From an uncultured Clostridia bacterium (lineage in GTDB: Bacteria > Bacillota > Clostridia > Oscillospirales > Acutalibacteraceae), in assembly GCA_937892525.1 (NCBI GenBank), contig CALAEV010000018.1:17309-81308 (forward strand): a stretch of DNA of 64,000 nt, in the 5' to 3' direction. Position 1 is the stretch's first letter. Every line of letters begins with the position of its first letter. The notes under the pieces are model-generated. The model was not told the DNA's origin, searched no databases, and saw only the letters and a list, made by a program, of their open reading frames with translations. Positions 8,147-18,305 of the stretch are shown piece by piece. Made by a program: the position numbers and the translations under genes.

Positions 8147-11083
8147 ATGGCACATATAAAAGTAGTTAGAAGAAGTATGCGTCCTGAAGAATGGACAGAT
8201 TTACGCTTCGGTTGGCTTAAAAGATACATATATGAAGAAAAATTTAAAATAGAAAACATACAAGTCCGTGATGCTCGTCAAACATCAGAAATGCAGTATG
8301 AATACTACCCGGAGGGGTGGCGTCAACTTCAAAAAGGCGATATGTACTTTACTCCTGACGGTACTGCATTTTTCGAGGCAGAAGTTGAAATTCCTGACCA
8401 CTTAAAAGGTAAAGAGTTGTGGTTTTCACTTAAAACTGCTGCAGAAATTATTGTTAAAGTAAACGGTAAATACGTTGGTGGCGTTGACCCTAACCGTGAC
8501 CGTATTCTTTTAACACCTTATATTGACAGCGATGTTCTTCATTTTGAAATGGAGGGTTATAACCGTTCAAAACCTGATGACGAGAGAAACCCTGAATCGC
8601 TTTCTGTTCGTGGTTGCCGTCAGATTTTTGAGGGGGCTTACCTTGCCACAATCAACCACACAGTACTCGACTTAGTTTATGACCTTGAGCTCTTGCTTGA
8701 TATTGCAAAAAGCGATTTGTTTAATGAAGATTATCGTAATTTCTTAAATCGTGAAATCAACAACGCACTTAACCTTATTGATTTTGATGATTTGAAAACT
8801 GAAGATGTTGCAAGTGCTAAAAAGTATGTTGATGATGTAATCTATGCAAATGATGATTACAAGGGCAACGGTGATGTGGCACTTATTGCACATTCACATC
8901 TTGATATTGCATATTATTGGCGTCGCATTCACTCTGTTCAGAAAAATCTTCGCACTATTCTTATTCAGTTGCGACTTATGGACAGATACCCTGACTTCAA
9001 ATATACTCACACTCAGGCATATACTTATGAAATGCTTGAAAAGTATTATCCTGATGTGTTTGAAGAATTAAAAGAAAAGGTTGCTAACGGTCAGTTTGAG
9101 CCGGTTGGTGCTATGTATGTTGAGCCTGACTGCAACATTCCTTGTGCTGAAAGTTTAATTCGTCAGTTTATGTATGGTCAGCATTATTTCCGCGAAAAAT
9201 TTGGCAAGACAATTAAAAATTGCTGGTTGCCTGACGTTTTTGGTAACTCTTGGATTTTACCTCAAATCCTTAAAAAGAGTGGCGTTGATTACTTTGTGTC
9301 AAACAAAATGTCAACTTGGAATGATACAAACCGATTCCCTCATAACAACTTTATCTGGAAAGGTATTGACGGTAGTGAGGTTTACGCTTGCGTGCCACCA
9401 ACTCACTTTATAACTTGGAATATGCCTTCACAGATTCAGGAAAACTGGGAAGCGTATCAAGATAAAAATCAAGGTGGACAAACTATGTCTATGTTTGGCT
9501 ACGGTGATGGTGGTAGTGGCTGTACTGAAGAAATGATTGAAGTTATGCATCGCTTCAACAAGCTTTCAATTATGCCAAAGACCGAGCATATAAGCGGTCA
9601 GGAATTCCTTGAGAAAAACCTTAAAGATAATAAAAATCTTGCAAAATGGGATGGGGAGTTGTACCTTGAAATGCATCGTGGTACATTCACAACAAAATCC
9701 CAGATGAAGCGTTATAACCGTAAACTTGAATATAAACTTCGTGAGGCAGAAATCGTGTCAACACTTCGTCATCTTAAAGGTGCAGAGTACCCACACGATG
9801 AAATACGTGACATTTATAAAAAACTTCTTATAAACCAATTTCACGATATTCTCCCTGGTAGTCATATTGCACCGGTTTATCGTGACGCAATGGCAGATTA
9901 CGAAGAAATCGATGCACGACTTGACAAAATTATCGGTACAGGTGAAGATTATTTCAATTCGCTAAACTTCGCTCGTAAACACCTTACCTTTGTTGAAAAT
10001 CCGTATGGTGAGAGTGTCCGTTACGGTAAGCGTGGTAACTGGGTAATTCCAAATCTTCCACCACTTACCTGTGGTGAAGTGGTTTATCACGAAACAAATG
10101 CAGAATGGCTTACAATCGGCGAAAAAGTTGTAACACCATTTTATGAAATCATTTTCAATACCGATGGTAGCATTGAAAGCATTTATGATAGAAAAGCAGA
10201 GCGTGAATGGGTAGGGGGCGAGTTTAACAAACTCAAGCTTTACAAAGATAACCCTGGTGTTTATGACGCTTGGGACATTCTTCCTAACTACAAAGACCGT
10301 GAAGTAGAAGTTAAAATTCTTTCACCTCTTAAAACTATCGAGAAAAATTCAGAGGTTGCATCTTTTGAGTGTGTTCTCGGTACAGAAAAGAGCACTTGGA
10401 AACGTATTATAAGAGTATTCCGTCAGTCACGTGGCATTGAAGTTGAAAATGTTGTTGACTGGAACGAAAAGCATGTACTTGCAAAAGCACAGTTTGATTG
10501 TAATGTGCTCACACGCAAAGCAGTTTGTGACACAAGTGCAGGTTTCATTGAGCGTGACACTCATCGTAACACTACTTGGCAACAGGCTCGTTTTGAGGTT
10601 TGCCATCACAAGTGGGTTGATATGAGCGAAACTGACGGTGGTATTGCACTTATTAACGATTCAAAATACGGTGTAGGACTTTTAGAAAACTCAATGAGTT
10701 TAAGTCTTCTTCGTGCTACAATCCGTCCTGATGTTACAAGCGACATTGGTCACCACGAATTTTCATATATGATATATCCTCACACTGAAGATTTTGTGAA
10801 GGCAGAAATCAATAATATTGCTTATGAATATAACATTCCACTCGGCAAAGCAGACTTAACTTGCGAAAACTCATTCGGTGAACTTTATATGCAGACAATG
10901 AAGATGAGTGAAAAAGGCAATATGATTGTTATTCGTTTGTCCGAGCAAAACGGAAAACGTGGTAAAATCAAGCTTGGTGGGAAAGTAAAACTTCTTAACT
11001 TCCTTGAAGATGTAATTGACGAATCCGACACAGTAGAGTACAAACCATTTGAAATCATAACAATTGGTATTGAAACAAGATAA
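8147..11083 (+). CDS. GH38 alpha-mannosidase (first copy)
   Basis: Glycoside hydrolase family 38 enzyme that removes alpha-mannose from mannosides such as N-glycan fragments. The 978 residues hold a N-terminal beta-rich domain, the catalytic domain from about residue 240, and C-terminal beta domains. Zinc-binding residues are expected in AHSHLDIAYYW (His251, Asp253), the nucleophile is Asp363 in WLPDVFGNS, and a further His lies in NQFHDILPGSH. There is no signal peptide, so it should act on imported oligosaccharides. The start ATG follows AAGAGGTGAAG, 14 bases after the NifU-like gene. A second, dissimilar GH38 gene lies at 14993-18145. Confidence 0.94.
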   Translation: MAHIKVVRRSMRPEEWTDLRFGWLKRYIYEEKFKIENIQVRDARQTSEMQYEYYPEGWRQLQKGDMYFTPDGTAFFEAEVEIPDHLKGKELWFSLKTAAEIIVKVNGKYVGGVDPNRDRILLTPYIDSDVLHFEMEGYNRSKPDDERNPESLSVRGCRQIFEGAYLATINHTVLDLVYDLELLLDIAKSDLFNEDYRNFLNREINNALNLIDFDDLKTEDVASAKKYVDDVIYANDDYKGNGDVALIAHSHLDIAYYWRRIHSVQKNLRTILIQLRLMDRYPDFKYTHTQAYTYEMLEKYYPDVFEELKEKVANGQFEPVGAMYVEPDCNIPCAESLIRQFMYGQHYFREKFGKTIKNCWLPDVFGNSWILPQILKKSGVDYFVSNKMSTWNDTNRFPHNNFIWKGIDGSEVYACVPPTHFITWNMPSQIQENWEAYQDKNQGGQTMSMFGYGDGGSGCTEEMIEVMHRFNKLSIMPKTEHISGQEFLEKNLKDNKNLAKWDGELYLEMHRGTFTTKSQMKRYNRKLEYKLREAEIVSTLRHLKGAEYPHDEIRDIYKKLLINQFHDILPGSHIAPVYRDAMADYEEIDARLDKIIGTGEDYFNSLNFARKHLTFVENPYGESVRYGKRGNWVIPNLPPLTCGEVVYHETNAEWLTIGEKVVTPFYEIIFNTDGSIESIYDRKAEREWVGGEFNKLKLYKDNPGVYDAWDILPNYKDREVEVKILSPLKTIEKNSEVASFECVLGTEKSTWKRIIRVFRQSRGIEVENVVDWNEKHVLAKAQFDCNVLTRKAVCDTSAGFIERDTHRNTTWQQARFEVCHHKWVDMSETDGGIALINDSKYGVGLLENSMSLSLLRATIRPDVTSDIGHHEFSYMIYPHTEDFVKAEINNIAYEYNIPLGKADLTCENSFGELYMQTMKMSEKGNMIVIRLSEQNGKRGKIKLGGKVKLLNFLEDVIDESDTVEYKPFEIITIGIETR

Positions 11084-11208
11084 AATCGATTCTTTTAACC
11101 TTGTATTTCTTTGCTCTCAACTTAAGGTATTCTTGATACAACTTTACCTTAGTTACATTGTCTTGCGAAAAAACTCAATTTCAAATTATTATAAGGAGGA
11201 GATTCCTT

Positions 11209-12042
11209 ATGAACAAAAAGAAAATAATTATTTCACTAATTTCAGTGCTTCTTGTTGCTGTTATTGGCGTGGTAGGTGTGATTGCTTATTCATCAAAGCA
11301 ACCACCAAAGGTGTTATCGTTAAGTAACGATGACTTGCCCACAGAAAATGTGAATTTGGTTGCCCACCGTGGATTTTCTGCAGTAGCCCCTGAAAACTCT
11401 GCAGCAGCATTTATTGAGGCAGGCAAAAACGGATTTTTTGCAGCAGAGTGCGACATTCAGTTGTCAAAAGATAATATATGGGTAGTAAATCATAATCTTG
11501 ATATTAAAAGCATGACAACTGGTGAAGGCAAAATCTGGGATATGACTTACGAAGAAATCTCAAAATACTTTGTTGATGGTGGTCATTGTGCAGAGAAATA
11601 TCCAGACCAAAAGCTTATAACACTAGAGGAATATCTTGCAATTTGTAGTGAATATAAAATTATTCCACAAATTGAGGTTAAAGAGGGTAATTATGAGTGT
11701 CTTGACAAGATTTTAACTGCTCTAGATAAATATGAGGGTATGCGAGAATCTGCAATTATCATTTCTTTTGATACTGCAATTTTAGAGAAAATTCGCAATA
11801 TGGACAAAAACATTGAGTTGTGGTATCTAACTCACGAAATTGATGAAAAGGTAATCCGTTTAGCAGTTGTTAATGATTATGCAATCGCATTTAACTGCAA
11901 AAAATATGATGCAGAAATGCTTAAAAAAGCACAAAATGAAAATATTAAACTTGCATCTTGGACAGTTGATAATCCAAAAATCTATAAAGAGTTATACGAT
12001 TTAGGTGTGCGAAATTTCACAACAAACAGACTAACAAAATAA
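11209..12042 (+). CDS. Membrane-anchored glycerophosphodiester phosphodiesterase family protein
   Basis: GDPD-family protein expected to hydrolyse glycerophosphodiesters to glycerol-3-phosphate and an alcohol. A N-terminal helix (about residues 5-27) anchors it outside the membrane. The catalytic opening VAHRGF (His53) and PENSAAAF are present, followed by the metal-binding pair in AECDIQ (Glu80, Asp82). The second catalytic motif, usually HD, reads NHN here; the His is kept but the following Asp is changed. The ATG at 11209 has a strong AAGGAGGAG site; the ORF is open further upstream without such a site. It is followed by a bidirectional terminator. Confidence 0.85.
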   Translation: MNKKKIIISLISVLLVAVIGVVGVIAYSSKQPPKVLSLSNDDLPTENVNLVAHRGFSAVAPENSAAAFIEAGKNGFFAAECDIQLSKDNIWVVNHNLDIKSMTTGEGKIWDMTYEEISKYFVDGGHCAEKYPDQKLITLEEYLAICSEYKIIPQIEVKEGNYECLDKILTALDKYEGMRESAIIISFDTAILEKIRNMDKNIELWYLTHEIDEKVIRLAVVNDYAIAFNCKKYDAEMLKKAQNENIKLASWTVDNPKIYKELYDLGVRNFTTNRLTK

Positions 12043-12045
12043 AAA

Positions 12046-12080
12046 AAGACCGAGAGGGTTAACTACTCGGTCTTACTTTT
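12046..12080. terminator. Bidirectional terminator between the GDPD gene and nagB
   Basis: A perfect 9-bp stem (AAGACCGAG at 12046-12054 with CTCGGTCTT at 12066-12074) has an 11-base loop. A-rich sequence lies on the left and T-rich sequence on the right, so it can serve both converging genes. Confidence 0.85.
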
Positions 12081-12089
12081 TTGATTTAA

Positions 12090-12809
12090 TTAAAGTCTTG
12101 CAGCGGCTGCTTTGTCAAGGAATATATGCACGTTAGGATGAAGTTGTAAAACTGAAGCTGGGCAAGATGGAGTAATGTCGCCGTTTACAAGACCGTCAAT
12201 AGCGTCAGACTTTGAGCGACCTGTTGCAATAAGAATAATCTGTTTTGATTTCATAATTGAAACAGTACCCATTGTGAGTGCATAATGTGGCATTGTGTCT
12301 TCATCAAAATAAACAGAGTTAGCGTCAATAGTGCTTTGTGAAAGACGAACCTTGAATGAACCTTTTGTGAATTTGTTTGATGGCTCGTTAAATCCGATAT
12401 GACCATTTCTGCCAACACCTAAAAGTTGAATGTCAATTTTATTTTCTGTAAGCAAATCGTCATAACGCATACATTCTGCATCAGTATCTTCTGCATTGCC
12501 ATTTAAGAAATTAACATTTTCTTCTTTAACGTCAATATGATTGAAAAGATTTTCGTGCATAAATGTATAATAACTGTTTTTATCATCTTTTGGTAAATCG
12601 CAGTATTCGTCAAGGTTGAAAGTAGTAATATCCTTAAAACTTACCTTGCCTTTGTTGTATGCTTTAATAAGACTTTTGTATGTAGGTACAGGAGAAGCAC
12701 CTGTTGCAAAACCCAAAACTGAATCAGGTTTTTCATTAACTTGTTCAACAATTAAATTGGCAACTGCTTTGCCGATTTCTTCAGCGTTGTTAAAAATATG
12801 AATAATCAT
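12090..12809 (-). CDS. nagB: Glucosamine-6-phosphate deaminase
   Basis: Converts glucosamine-6-phosphate to fructose-6-phosphate and ammonia, the last step of GlcNAc and sialic acid catabolism. Family motifs are present: ATGASPVPTY near the N-terminus, FNLDEYCDL and GVGRNGHIGFNEP. The Asn in NGHIGF is the common variant of small monomeric Firmicutes enzymes, as far as I recall. At about 239 residues it is short like those enzymes. I prefer the ATG at 12809, which has GAGGTG upstream, over a GTG three codons earlier that overlaps that site. It has its own promoter and faces the glycan-utilisation genes. Confidence 0.94.
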   Translation of the reverse strand: MIIHIFNNAEEIGKAVANLIVEQVNEKPDSVLGFATGASPVPTYKSLIKAYNKGKVSFKDITTFNLDEYCDLPKDDKNSYYTFMHENLFNHIDVKEENVNFLNGNAEDTDAECMRYDDLLTENKIDIQLLGVGRNGHIGFNEPSNKFTKGSFKVRLSQSTIDANSVYFDEDTMPHYALTMGTVSIMKSKQIILIATGRSKSDAIDGLVNGDITPSCPASVLQLHPNVHIFLDKAAAARL

Positions 12810-12841
12810 TTTCCACACCTCGTTACATATTTTGAAATTTC

Positions 12842-12869
12842 ATTTTACCACAAATTACAAATTTTGCAA
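12842..12869 (-). promoter_or_regulatory. Sigma-A promoter of nagB
   Basis: On the minus strand, TTGCAA (12864-12869) and TAAAAT (12842-12847) are separated by 16 bases and lie just upstream of the nagB ribosome binding site. Confidence 0.6.
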
Positions 12870-12873
12870 TAGA

Positions 12874-13530
12874 TTATTTGTTAAGTTTTTTATCAATTAT
12901 TTTATGACAAGAACCAACTGATAAATATGTTATTAAAATCATAATTACACCAATTGACGAGCTGATTCCATTTTCACCTACAATTGGTAGAATTGACATA
13001 ACAGAGAATATAACAAAGTTTATTATGTGGAAAATCATATTACGCTTTAATGCGTTTTTACCTATTGAAAACAGCGAAGATATAATATCTGCCAAAGAGA
13101 ATACTATAATACAAGCAATCAAAAGAAGTATGCAAAAATATGCCTTGTCTGACAGCCATACATCAAAAGTCATAGCACCGTTATCACCATTACCGACTGT
13201 GACAATAATTGACTTGATAAGTGTAATCAATGAAATGTTAGTAATTTCAAATGTTTCAGTATTAAGCTGTGAATACATTGGCAAACACATCCACAAAAGT
13301 GGAGAGAACATAAGCACAAATCTTGTAATTTGCTCTTTACCGCCAAAAGCAGAGGTTTTAATGTTGTTAAGCACTCTGTCAACTGCTTCTTGCTCTTTCA
13401 TTGCTTTTTCGTGGTCTGCCTGTAATCTGTTGTCAAGGTCATAATAAACAAGGTTAGTACCACATTTAGGGCAGTTTTGCTTCATATAGAAAGGCGAAAG
13501 TTTTTCATTACATTTAGGACAATTACTCAT
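12874..13530 (-). CDS. Membrane protein with N-terminal zinc ribbon, unknown function
   Basis: I do not recognise a named family. The 218-residue protein begins with two CxxC knuckles (CPKC at residues 4-7 and CPKCG at 20-24) that form a zinc ribbon. A charged linker follows, then about four hydrophobic helices between residues 70 and 210. The ATG follows AGGAGGTACAG and the gene overlaps the 3' end of the upstream sugar symporter gene by 8 bases, so the two are co-transcribed. A helper or regulatory role for the transporter is possible but unsupported. Confidence 0.8.
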   Translation of the reverse strand: MSNCPKCNEKLSPFYMKQNCPKCGTNLVYYDLDNRLQADHEKAMKEQEAVDRVLNNIKTSAFGGKEQITRFVLMFSPLLWMCLPMYSQLNTETFEITNISLITLIKSIIVTVGNGDNGAMTFDVWLSDKAYFCILLLIACIIVFSLADIISSLFSIGKNALKRNMIFHIINFVIFSVMSILPIVGENGISSSIGVIMILITYLSVGSCHKIIDKKLNK

Positions 13531-14989
13531 TTTCTGTACCTCCTGAAACTTGTGCTGAAATTACAGCGCGACGCTCTGCCATATCTTCACGGACTTTTTT
13601 TAGTTTATCGCCTGTAAGGTCATACCAGATGTACGGAATAAGTGGAAGAAGACCTAAAATAGCAGGAGCAAGTGTAAACATACCCCAGATAAGGGTATCT
13701 GTATAGTCGTATGCTTTAACTGTCATTGTTTCGGTTGCACTGATTGGTATAAAAGTAAGACCAATTACAGGTAACAACCAGTTGCCGATAGTACCTGAAA
13801 TTGAGCCGGTAAGCTTACCAACGAATGTAAGAACTGAGAATGAAACGCCTTCATTTCTCTCACCGGTTTTCCATTCCATATAGTCAATTGTGTCACCAAT
13901 CATTTCAGTTGGAATAACCATATTAATTGTGTTGAAGAAACTGAAAAGGAAGTTTTGAATCATCAAAAGTGGTACAACAACCCAAAGATTTGTAAAGCAT
14001 TTAACACCAACAAGGAATACGATAATGCCAACAACAAGGCGAACAAATCCGTTAAGGAAGATAATCTGACGATTATCAAATTTCTGCTTAACCTTTGGAA
14101 TAAGAAGATATGTAATAAATCCTAAAATTGTACCAGGAAGAGAAATGATAATTGTAAGTGAGTTCATTTGCACAACTTCTGAATAGTAGTATGCCTGGAA
14201 GAAACCACCAATACCACTTACTGCTGCAAGAACATTACCAATAACAATTAAAAGTAACGGCTTGTTTCTGATAAGTGCCTTGAATCCGTCAAGAATACTA
14301 GGCTCTTTAATAGTCTGAACAACTCGCTCTTTTGTGCAGAAGCCTGCAAGTGAAAATAGCCCCATACCAAATGTGCCGGCAATTATAGCCATAAGTAAAA
14401 ATACTTGCGAGAGCGAAAGTGGGATTGTGCCGTTATTACTTAAGTCCATAAGTACTGTAAGAATTGGTGTAGAAATACCACCAAGGAGACCTGAAACAAA
14501 ACGAGCCGAAGAAATTACCCTTGTACGGTCAGATGGAGAAGGGCTGATTGCTGCGCTCATACCCCAGAATGGCACGTCGCCTAAGGTGTAGAAAAGTTCC
14601 CATAAAAAGTAAGTCATAAACATATAAATCACTTTTGATGTGAGCTCTGCTTTTTCACCAAGGATTTCAGGACCTGCAAAAAGCATAATTGTAGCAAGCC
14701 CTAAAGGAATTGGAACAATGAAAAGATATGGACGCAGTTTGCCATAACGAGTTCTTGTTCTGTCAATAATTGAGCCCATAAGTGGGTCGTTTATTGTGTC
14801 CCAAAGACCTAAAATAAGCATCATAGTACCAACTATTTCAGCCGGCACACCAAAAATCTTTACGAAGAATAATGAAAGATAACTACCTGCAATAATGTTG
14901 TAACCAAAGCATTGACCTGCATTTGAAATACCATACATAAGGGTTTCTTTCACGCCAACATAACGGATATCGCTTTTATTTTCAGCCAT
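13523..14989 (-). CDS. GPH-family (MFS) sugar:cation symporter
   Basis: Glycoside-pentoside-hexuronide:cation symporter with about twelve transmembrane helices. The family signature is visible near the N-terminus (WDTINDPLMGSIIDRTRTR YGKLRP region, residues about 63-87), where the Asp residues take part in cation coupling. Its position 3 bases after an intracellular alpha-mannosidase gene suggests that it imports the mannoside that enzyme cleaves. Substrate is inference. The start ATG follows GGAAGGAGAA. Confidence 0.92.
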   Translation of the reverse strand: MAENKSDIRYVGVKETLMYGISNAGQCFGYNIIAGSYLSLFFVKIFGVPAEIVGTMMLILGLWDTINDPLMGSIIDRTRTRYGKLRPYLFIVPIPLGLATIMLFAGPEILGEKAELTSKVIYMFMTYFLWELFYTLGDVPFWGMSAAISPSPSDRTRVISSARFVSGLLGGISTPILTVLMDLSNNGTIPLSLSQVFLLMAIIAGTFGMGLFSLAGFCTKERVVQTIKEPSILDGFKALIRNKPLLLIVIGNVLAAVSGIGGFFQAYYYSEVVQMNSLTIIISLPGTILGFITYLLIPKVKQKFDNRQIIFLNGFVRLVVGIIVFLVGVKCFTNLWVVVPLLMIQNFLFSFFNTINMVIPTEMIGDTIDYMEWKTGERNEGVSFSVLTFVGKLTGSISGTIGNWLLPVIGLTFIPISATETMTVKAYDYTDTLIWGMFTLAPAILGLLPLIPYIWYDLTGDKLKKVREDMAERRAVISAQVSGGTENE

Positions 14990-14992
14990 AGT

Positions 14993-17900
14993 TTATTTTC
15001 TCCTTCCCTTGTTTCTGTGACGGAGTGCGCCACCCTTGTCGTTAAGTAAATATGAGTTTTTGCAGTTAAGATATGTGATTTTTTCTTTAAGATTTTCTTT
15101 GTAATCGAATTTTCGACCACTGATTTTATCATAAAGGTCGCATGCGAGAGCACATTCTGTGTTTTCACAATCTGCAGTTGCTGAAATTATAATAATATCT
15201 TTGTCAACGGGCAGTGCAAGTTTGTTGTTTGTTACGTCAACTTCTACATTCCAGAAGAATAACTGCTCACATTGTGCATCACCATTTGTATTATGAGAGT
15301 GAGTAAACTCATAACCCAATTTGCCGTCTTTTGTGAATGCAACCTCTTTGAAATCGTATAAATCCCAACCTGCATAATATTCGCGAATGTCATTTACCTT
15401 GTATGCGCGGTCGCCTAATTTAACGAACTTGTCGCCATTAAGAGATGCCATAAGAAGATGTACTTTCTTTGTGCCGTTAGGAAGTAACAATGTCTGACCA
15501 CCGCAAAGCATTGCCTTGCCTGAAATCTCAAATGGAATACCATTTGAAATGATTTTTTCAGGTGTGATTTCCTGTGGAATTGTCTTGTTAATTATAGGTA
15601 ATGTGCCCATAGGTTTAGCATTAGTTGAGAATGCCATGATGTTGTTTACGATTTCAACTTTTTCGCTTGTTGAGTTTGCATCTGATTTCTTGACTTTAAG
15701 TGCAAATGACTTGATTTCATAAGGCTTTAAGTCAAATACAAGTTTGCCATCAACAAGTGGAATATCGTCAATATGCTCTTCTGACGCATAAATCTCACGA
15801 GCAGAAAGAATTTCGCAATTTAGTGAAAGAGTAACGCCTTTTTGCTCTTTTTTCTCACTTTCGCCCACTCGAATAACAATTTCATCACTGTTTTCTGCCT
15901 TTTTGATTGCACGAAGTATTGCATTACCTGAAAGGCTGCCGAATGAGTATTCACTACCAAGTACGCCTTCGTGAATTGAACAAATAAATGTTGCCATTGG
16001 CATTACAAAGTTACGAGCCTCTGTTTGTGTATTGTGTGAAACTGTGCCTTTATGTGAATAGATACCATAAGAATAACGGTTAAGACCTAATTCCATCATT
16101 GACTGCATACTGTCAACGCGATAATTTTTAAGTGGTGTGTGCATTAATGTCAGACGAAGTGTGCTGTCATCAAATTTATCCCATCCGTATTTGCATTCGC
16201 TGATAACTGAAACACCAAACTCTTTGCTACTGTCAGTAATATCTGCCCATTTTTGCGCAGGCACTTCAAAAAGTTTGTCATTCATATTGCCACGTTTTAT
16301 TGCGCCAAGTCCCAAATCATAAGTAGCAACAGGATTACTTGCTGTAAGTTGAAAAATCTCTTTTGCAAGGTGACGCTTACTGCGCCATTCAGTTTCAGTA
16401 TAAACCTCAACAACATTTCCACCCTTGCTCAAGGCTACAACAGATGTAAATATACTATCTTTGTGAGTTTTTACAATTTCTACTGCTACTCTGCAAGGAC
16501 CATTTTCAACTACTTTAATAGTCTTGATTTTTGCAATATTCTGTGGCTCACGGTTTAATTCGTCAAAATTCAATTCCCAAGCAGGCCAAGAACTACTGCC
16601 GTTGTAGTCAAAAATACCTGTTGTAATAGGATTTTTCAGAAGTTCAACTTTCAACTCTTTGTCAAGAATTGAAGAAATATCGCCGTTACCATTAAATTTT
16701 ACTATGTATTTTTCATTTTCAAGAGCATTGATTGAAGCAGAAAGTTTTGACTTAACAGCACATTTTTTCATTCTTAAATCAAAAACTTTGTAGCCCATAG
16801 GTGGCACTGTAACACACATAAGAATTGTTGCAACACCAAACTGAACATCAGAAATCTGCGCAGGGTATTCCTTGCCCTCTGCATCATATACTGTAACATT
16901 TTTACCACAGTTTTTTGCAGGAATTTTAACAGTAACAACGCTTGTGCGTTCATATTCCATAGGGTTGTTTACTACAACTGCAACGCCTTTTGCAAAAGAT
17001 GTGTCAAGAAGTGAACAAACTCTTTTTACAGCACCTTCGTATTCATTTGTGAACTGGTTAAGGGACATTGCATAGTCATTCCAACTTCTTCTGTATGCGC
17101 GTTGAACTGATGTTCCCGGTAAATCGTCGTGGAATTGGTGTGCTATAACACGCTTCCAAGCACGAGTGAGTGCTTCTTGTGGATATTCATAACCACCTAT
17201 TGCGTTTGCAGTAACACAAGTGCGTTCTGCCATATCTGCAATTTCTTCGTTTCGTCTGTTCCAACGCTTACCGATAGCACGAGAAGTGTAACCACCAACT
17301 GCGTGATTTGTCATAACAAGTTCGTTGTTCCATACGGGGAGTTTTTGCTTTATTTCTTCAGGTAAAGCATCAATATCATGGAATATTTTGTCAGCGGATG
17401 CAGATAATACTTCTATATCGCTCTGACCATTTAACTTGATTTCGTCGCAAACAGTTTTAACAGACGGCTCTTTTGGAGCGCCACCACGGTCGCCAACACC
17501 GTGGAAAATCGCAGTCATATCAAGTGAATACTGGTCATTTTCATTGAGTTTTTTTACTACATTTTCATTTTTTCTGACTTTTGTGAGAGTTTTATCATAC
17601 GAACCAGGATTTGTATTTGCATAAACATAGTTGCCGTCAACACCATACCATTTACCAATGTCAAATGGTACGCCGTATGCAGACCCCCAAGTGAGCTTTT
17701 GAGTTGTAAATCCTTTAAGATTTGCGTGGTGCATAATTGATGGTAGGGCATATCCGAAACCAAAGCAGTCAGGTAAGAAAATATCACAAGAGCGTTTGCC
17801 AAAATTCTTGTCAAAATACTCGTTACCTAAAAGAATGTTTCTGAAAAGTGCTTCAGGAGATGGCACATTAACGTCACCATTTTCAAAGGCGCTACCACAT

Positions 17901-18145
17901 ACATTCCATTTGCCCTCTGCAATATAAGATTTCATCTTTTCCCACATTTCAGGGTAGTATTCTTTCATTAACTCATAACGGTATGAACCCTCAAAGTTGA
18001 ATTTGTATTCAGGGTATTTTTCAAAACGCTGAAAATTCTCGTTAAGAGTGTTATAAATGTATTTGCCGACAGTTGTTTCAAAGTCCCAACTCCATATAGT
18101 ATCAAGGTGGGCATTTGAAATTGTATAAACCTTTTTCTTCTGCAT
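14993..18145 (-). CDS. GH38 alpha-mannosidase (second copy)
   Basis: A 1050-residue glycoside hydrolase family 38 enzyme. The zinc site is in NAHLDTIWSW (His13, Asp15), the nucleophile is Asp126 in FLPDCFGFG, and a further active-site His lies in HQFHDDLPGTS. Its catalytic domain starts at the very N-terminus, unlike the first copy, which has about 240 residues in front. The two copies are therefore different subtypes rather than a recent duplication. No signal peptide is seen. The ATG follows AAGGGGA, and a sigma-A promoter lies upstream, back to back with that of the GH51-like gene. It leads an operon with the GPH symporter and the zinc-ribbon protein. Confidence 0.94.
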   Translation of the reverse strand: MQKKKVYTISNAHLDTIWSWDFETTVGKYIYNTLNENFQRFEKYPEYKFNFEGSYRYELMKEYYPEMWEKMKSYIAEGKWNVCGSAFENGDVNVPSPEALFRNILLGNEYFDKNFGKRSCDIFLPDCFGFGYALPSIMHHANLKGFTTQKLTWGSAYGVPFDIGKWYGVDGNYVYANTNPGSYDKTLTKVRKNENVVKKLNENDQYSLDMTAIFHGVGDRGGAPKEPSVKTVCDEIKLNGQSDIEVLSASADKIFHDIDALPEEIKQKLPVWNNELVMTNHAVGGYTSRAIGKRWNRRNEEIADMAERTCVTANAIGGYEYPQEALTRAWKRVIAHQFHDDLPGTSVQRAYRRSWNDYAMSLNQFTNEYEGAVKRVCSLLDTSFAKGVAVVVNNPMEYERTSVVTVKIPAKNCGKNVTVYDAEGKEYPAQISDVQFGVATILMCVTVPPMGYKVFDLRMKKCAVKSKLSASINALENEKYIVKFNGNGDISSILDKELKVELLKNPITTGIFDYNGSSSWPAWELNFDELNREPQNIAKIKTIKVVENGPCRVAVEIVKTHKDSIFTSVVALSKGGNVVEVYTETEWRSKRHLAKEIFQLTASNPVATYDLGLGAIKRGNMNDKLFEVPAQKWADITDSSKEFGVSVISECKYGWDKFDDSTLRLTLMHTPLKNYRVDSMQSMMELGLNRYSYGIYSHKGTVSHNTQTEARNFVMPMATFICSIHEGVLGSEYSFGSLSGNAILRAIKKAENSDEIVIRVGESEKKEQKGVTLSLNCEILSAREIYASEEHIDDIPLVDGKLVFDLKPYEIKSFALKVKKSDANSTSEKVEIVNNIMAFSTNAKPMGTLPIINKTIPQEITPEKIISNGIPFEISGKAMLCGGQTLLLPNGTKKVHLLMASLNGDKFVKLGDRAYKVNDIREYYAGWDLYDFKEVAFTKDGKLGYEFTHSHNTNGDAQCEQLFFWNVEVDVTNNKLALPVDKDIIIISATADCENTECALACDLYDKISGRKFDYKENLKEKITYLNCKNSYLLNDKGGALRHRNKGRRK

Positions 18146-18176
18146 AAAAATCCCCTTAAATGTTTATATATAAAAA

Positions 18177-18205
18177 ATTATATATTTTAATAAAGAAAAA
18201 ATCAA
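18177..18205 (-). promoter_or_regulatory. Sigma-A promoter of the second mannosidase operon
   Basis: Minus-strand TTGATT (18200-18205), 17 bases, then TATAAT (18177-18182), about 32 bases before the start codon. Confidence 0.65.
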
Positions 18206-18235
18206 TAAATGCGTGTAAAATTTTGCAAAAAATAC

Positions 18236-18264
18236 TCGACAGATTACCATATTATTGTTAAAAT
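18236..18264 (+). promoter_or_regulatory. Sigma-A promoter of the GH51-like gene
   Basis: TCGACA (18236-18241), 17 bases, TAAAAT (18259-18264), about 40 bases before the start. It diverges from the mannosidase promoter 30 bases away, so a shared operator is possible. Confidence 0.55.
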
Positions 18265-18305
18265 ATGTGTGTATGTAATTATTATTTTGAAAAGGAGTCA
18301 GCCAG

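Noticed and set aside
12090..12818. Asn in NGHIGFNEP of NagB as a lost catalytic Asp
   Set aside because: From memory this is the usual form in the small Firmicutes NagB enzymes, so it does not argue for an inactive protein.
13025..13444. 139-codon plus-strand frame opposite the zinc-ribbon protein
   Set aside because: It is antisense to a gene with a strong ribosome binding site and conserved features, and has no site or family resemblance of its own.
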